Below, one piece after another: positions 62,842 through 64,000 of a DNA stretch of 64,000 bases. The notes under the pieces are model-generated. The model searched no databases. It was not told the origin of the DNA and saw only the letters and a list, made by a program, of their open reading frames with translations. Position numbers and translations under genes: made by a program. This DNA is from Cylindrospermum sp. NIES-4074 (GTDB lineage: Bacteria > Cyanobacteriota > Cyanobacteriia > Cyanobacteriales > Nostocaceae), in the NCBI GenBank assembly GCA_003994795.1, contig AP018269.1, positions 2,297,346 to 2,361,345 on the forward strand, written 5' to 3'. Numbering within the stretch: position 1 is the stretch's first letter; every line of letters starts with the position of its first letter.

Positions 62842-64000
62842 AACCTCTGCCGATTGATTAACTCTCGGCACAACTAGCACCTTATCAACACGATTACCAT
62901 CCATATCCATCACTTCAAAACGCATACCTTGCCATTCAAAATGATCGGCGGCGGCGGGGATACGTCCTAAATGGGTAATGACAAAACCGCCCAAAGTTTG
63001 ATAACTACCTCGTTCCTCAGATTCCCATTCTTCCATATCGAAAAGTTCCAAAAACTCTTCCACAGGTAACATCCCATCCAATAGCCAGGAACCATCCTCC
63101 CGTTGCACAGCTTGTGGTTCATCCTGTCCATCAGCAGAAGCAACATCGCCGACAATTTCGCTCATAATGTCGTTAAGAGTGACTAATCCTTGAATAACCC
63201 CGTATTCATCAACTACTAACGCCATGTGAGTGATGGTTTGCTTGAATAACTCCAAAACTTTCAAGCCACGGGTACTTTCTGGTACAAATACAGGCTGACG
63301 TAATCCCACCGTTAAGTCTAAGGGTTCACCTCGAAAACTGCGGGCTAATAAGTCCGTCACGGGGATAACGCCCAGTACATTGTCAAGTCCTTCCTGGCAA
63401 ACTGGATAGCGAGAATAGGCACTTTCAACCATTTTCTGGCGATTTTCTTCAGCGGTGTCTTCCAAGTCCAGCCAGACAATATCGGGACGGGGTGTCATAA
63501 AAGAGCTAACGGGGCGATCGCCTAAACGAAAGACCCTTTCCACCATATCCTGTTCGGCTTCCTCAAAGGTTCCCGCCTCAGTACCTTGCTCAATTAAGAT
63601 TTTAATTTCTTCTTCAGTGACTTGTGGTTCAGCAGATGGTCTAATACCCAACAGTCGCAGCACCATTTCTGTAGAACTACCTAAGAGATACACCACTGGA
63701 GAAGCCAGCGCTACTAAAGCACGCATGGGAATTGCGACAAGACCGGCAATCCGTTCCGGGTTATTTAATGCCAGCCGCTTGGGTACGAGTTCCCCCACAA
63801 TTAGCGACAGATAGGTGATTACCAAAACCACAACCCCAAAGGCGATCGCATTACTATAATTTGCCAAAAATGGAACTAGCTTTACATACTTCTCTAGCCT
63901 TTGGGCGATGGTAGCACCCCCAAAAACACCGTTGAGGATGTTGATGAGTGTAATTCCTACCTGCACAATTGATAAGAAATGGTTTGGTGATTCAGCTAGC
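62836..64000 (-). CDS. CNNM/CorC-type membrane protein with CBS pair (5'-truncated)
   Basis: The reading frame stays open to the right edge (ESPNHFLSIVQVGITLINIL), so the N-terminus lies outside and the GTG at 63966 is an internal Val codon. The visible part has the end of a CNNM (DUF21) transmembrane domain, with helices such as YSNAIAFGVVVLVITYLSLI and the motif GELVPKRLAL. A CBS pair follows (FMTPRPDIVWLD, MALVVDEYGVIQGLVTLNDI), then the C-terminal CorC_HlyC domain (GSWLLDGMLPVEEFLE). Such proteins (often named hemolysin or TlyC) are implicated in Mg2+ or other cation export and resistance. The stop codon falls in a short tandem repeat. Confidence 0.9.
   Translation of the reverse strand, partial: LAESPNHFLSIVQVGITLINILNGVFGGATIAQRLEKYVKLVPFLANYSNAIAFGVVVLVITYLSLIVGELVPKRLALNNPERIAGLVAIPMRALVALASPVVYLLGSSTEMVLRLLGIRPSAEPQVTEEEIKILIEQGTEAGTFEEAEQDMVERVFRLGDRPVSSFMTPRPDIVWLDLEDTAEENRQKMVESAYSRYPVCQEGLDNVLGVIPVTDLLARSFRGEPLDLTVGLRQPVFVPESTRGLKVLELFKQTITHMALVVDEYGVIQGLVTLNDIMSEIVGDVASADGQDEPQAVQREDGSWLLDGMLPVEEFLELFDMEEWESEERGSYQTLGGFVITHLGRIPAAADHFEWQGMRFEVMDMDGNRVDKVLVVPRVNQSAEVR

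Overview
This 64 kb window comes from a filamentous, probably heterocyst-forming cyanobacterium of the Nostoc/Anabaena group. The evidence is the C-terminal half of a split dnaE gene that begins with a 36-residue trans-splicing intein, frequent GCGATCGC (HIP1) octamers, TTACCAATTACC-type short repeats, a devBCA-type exporter, a PfaA/HglE-like lipid synthase, PEP-CTERM and COP23-type exported proteins, and giant signalling proteins (AAA-GAF-histidine kinase, Ser/Thr kinase with WD40). Genes run off both ends: a hybrid sensor kinase on the left and a CNNM/CorC-type membrane protein on the right.

Layout. 1-4.1 kb: end of a large sensor histidine kinase. 4.8-8.1 kb: a probable small specialised-metabolite locus with a thiamine-diphosphate enzyme and a KAS III-like ketosynthase whose active-site His is replaced by Asn. 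8.5-20.7 kb: mostly housekeeping and small conserved genes (TPR protein, methyltransferase, NADAR protein, dnaE C-half, gatA, RodZ-like protein, alpha/beta hydrolase, PEP-CTERM protein, HAD phosphatase, nagB). 20.9-43.1 kb: the accessory core. A devBCA-type efflux operon on the minus strand faces, across about 2.5 kb of mostly non-coding DNA, a six-gene plus-strand lipid/polyketide cluster: PfaA-like megasynthase, PfaB-like KS/AT protein, PfaD-like enoyl reductase, an HHxxxDG acyltransferase, a free-standing ACP, and a protein of unknown function with a TubC-type docking domain. No PfaC-like subunit and no phosphopantetheinyl transferase lie in the window.

43.1-51.8 kb: exported proteins (two lipoproteins with related leaders, a pilin-like protein, two trypsin-like proteases, a COP23 protein) and mtnA. 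Two decayed copies of the mtnA 3' end lie beside the two lipoprotein genes, evidence of an old mtnA-lipoprotein duplication. 51.8-55.8 kb: an IS630-type element inserted at a TA in a 170-bp repeat array, then a Ser/Thr kinase with seven near-identical WD40 blades. 55.8-64 kb: a possible iron-regulated small transcript, dxs, a small exported protein whose 3' end lies in a 100-bp tandem repeat, an SLH-domain protein, rpiA, an aldo/keto reductase and the CNNM protein.

The accessory core most likely makes and exports an unusual lipid. The Pfa-like proteins would build an acyl chain on ACPs. The HHxxxDG enzyme would transfer it, perhaps from the free ACP. The TubC-bearing protein would be recruited by protein docking, and DevBCA would move the product out of the cell. 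This is inference from domains and gene order. No tRNA, rRNA or CRISPR array was recognised.
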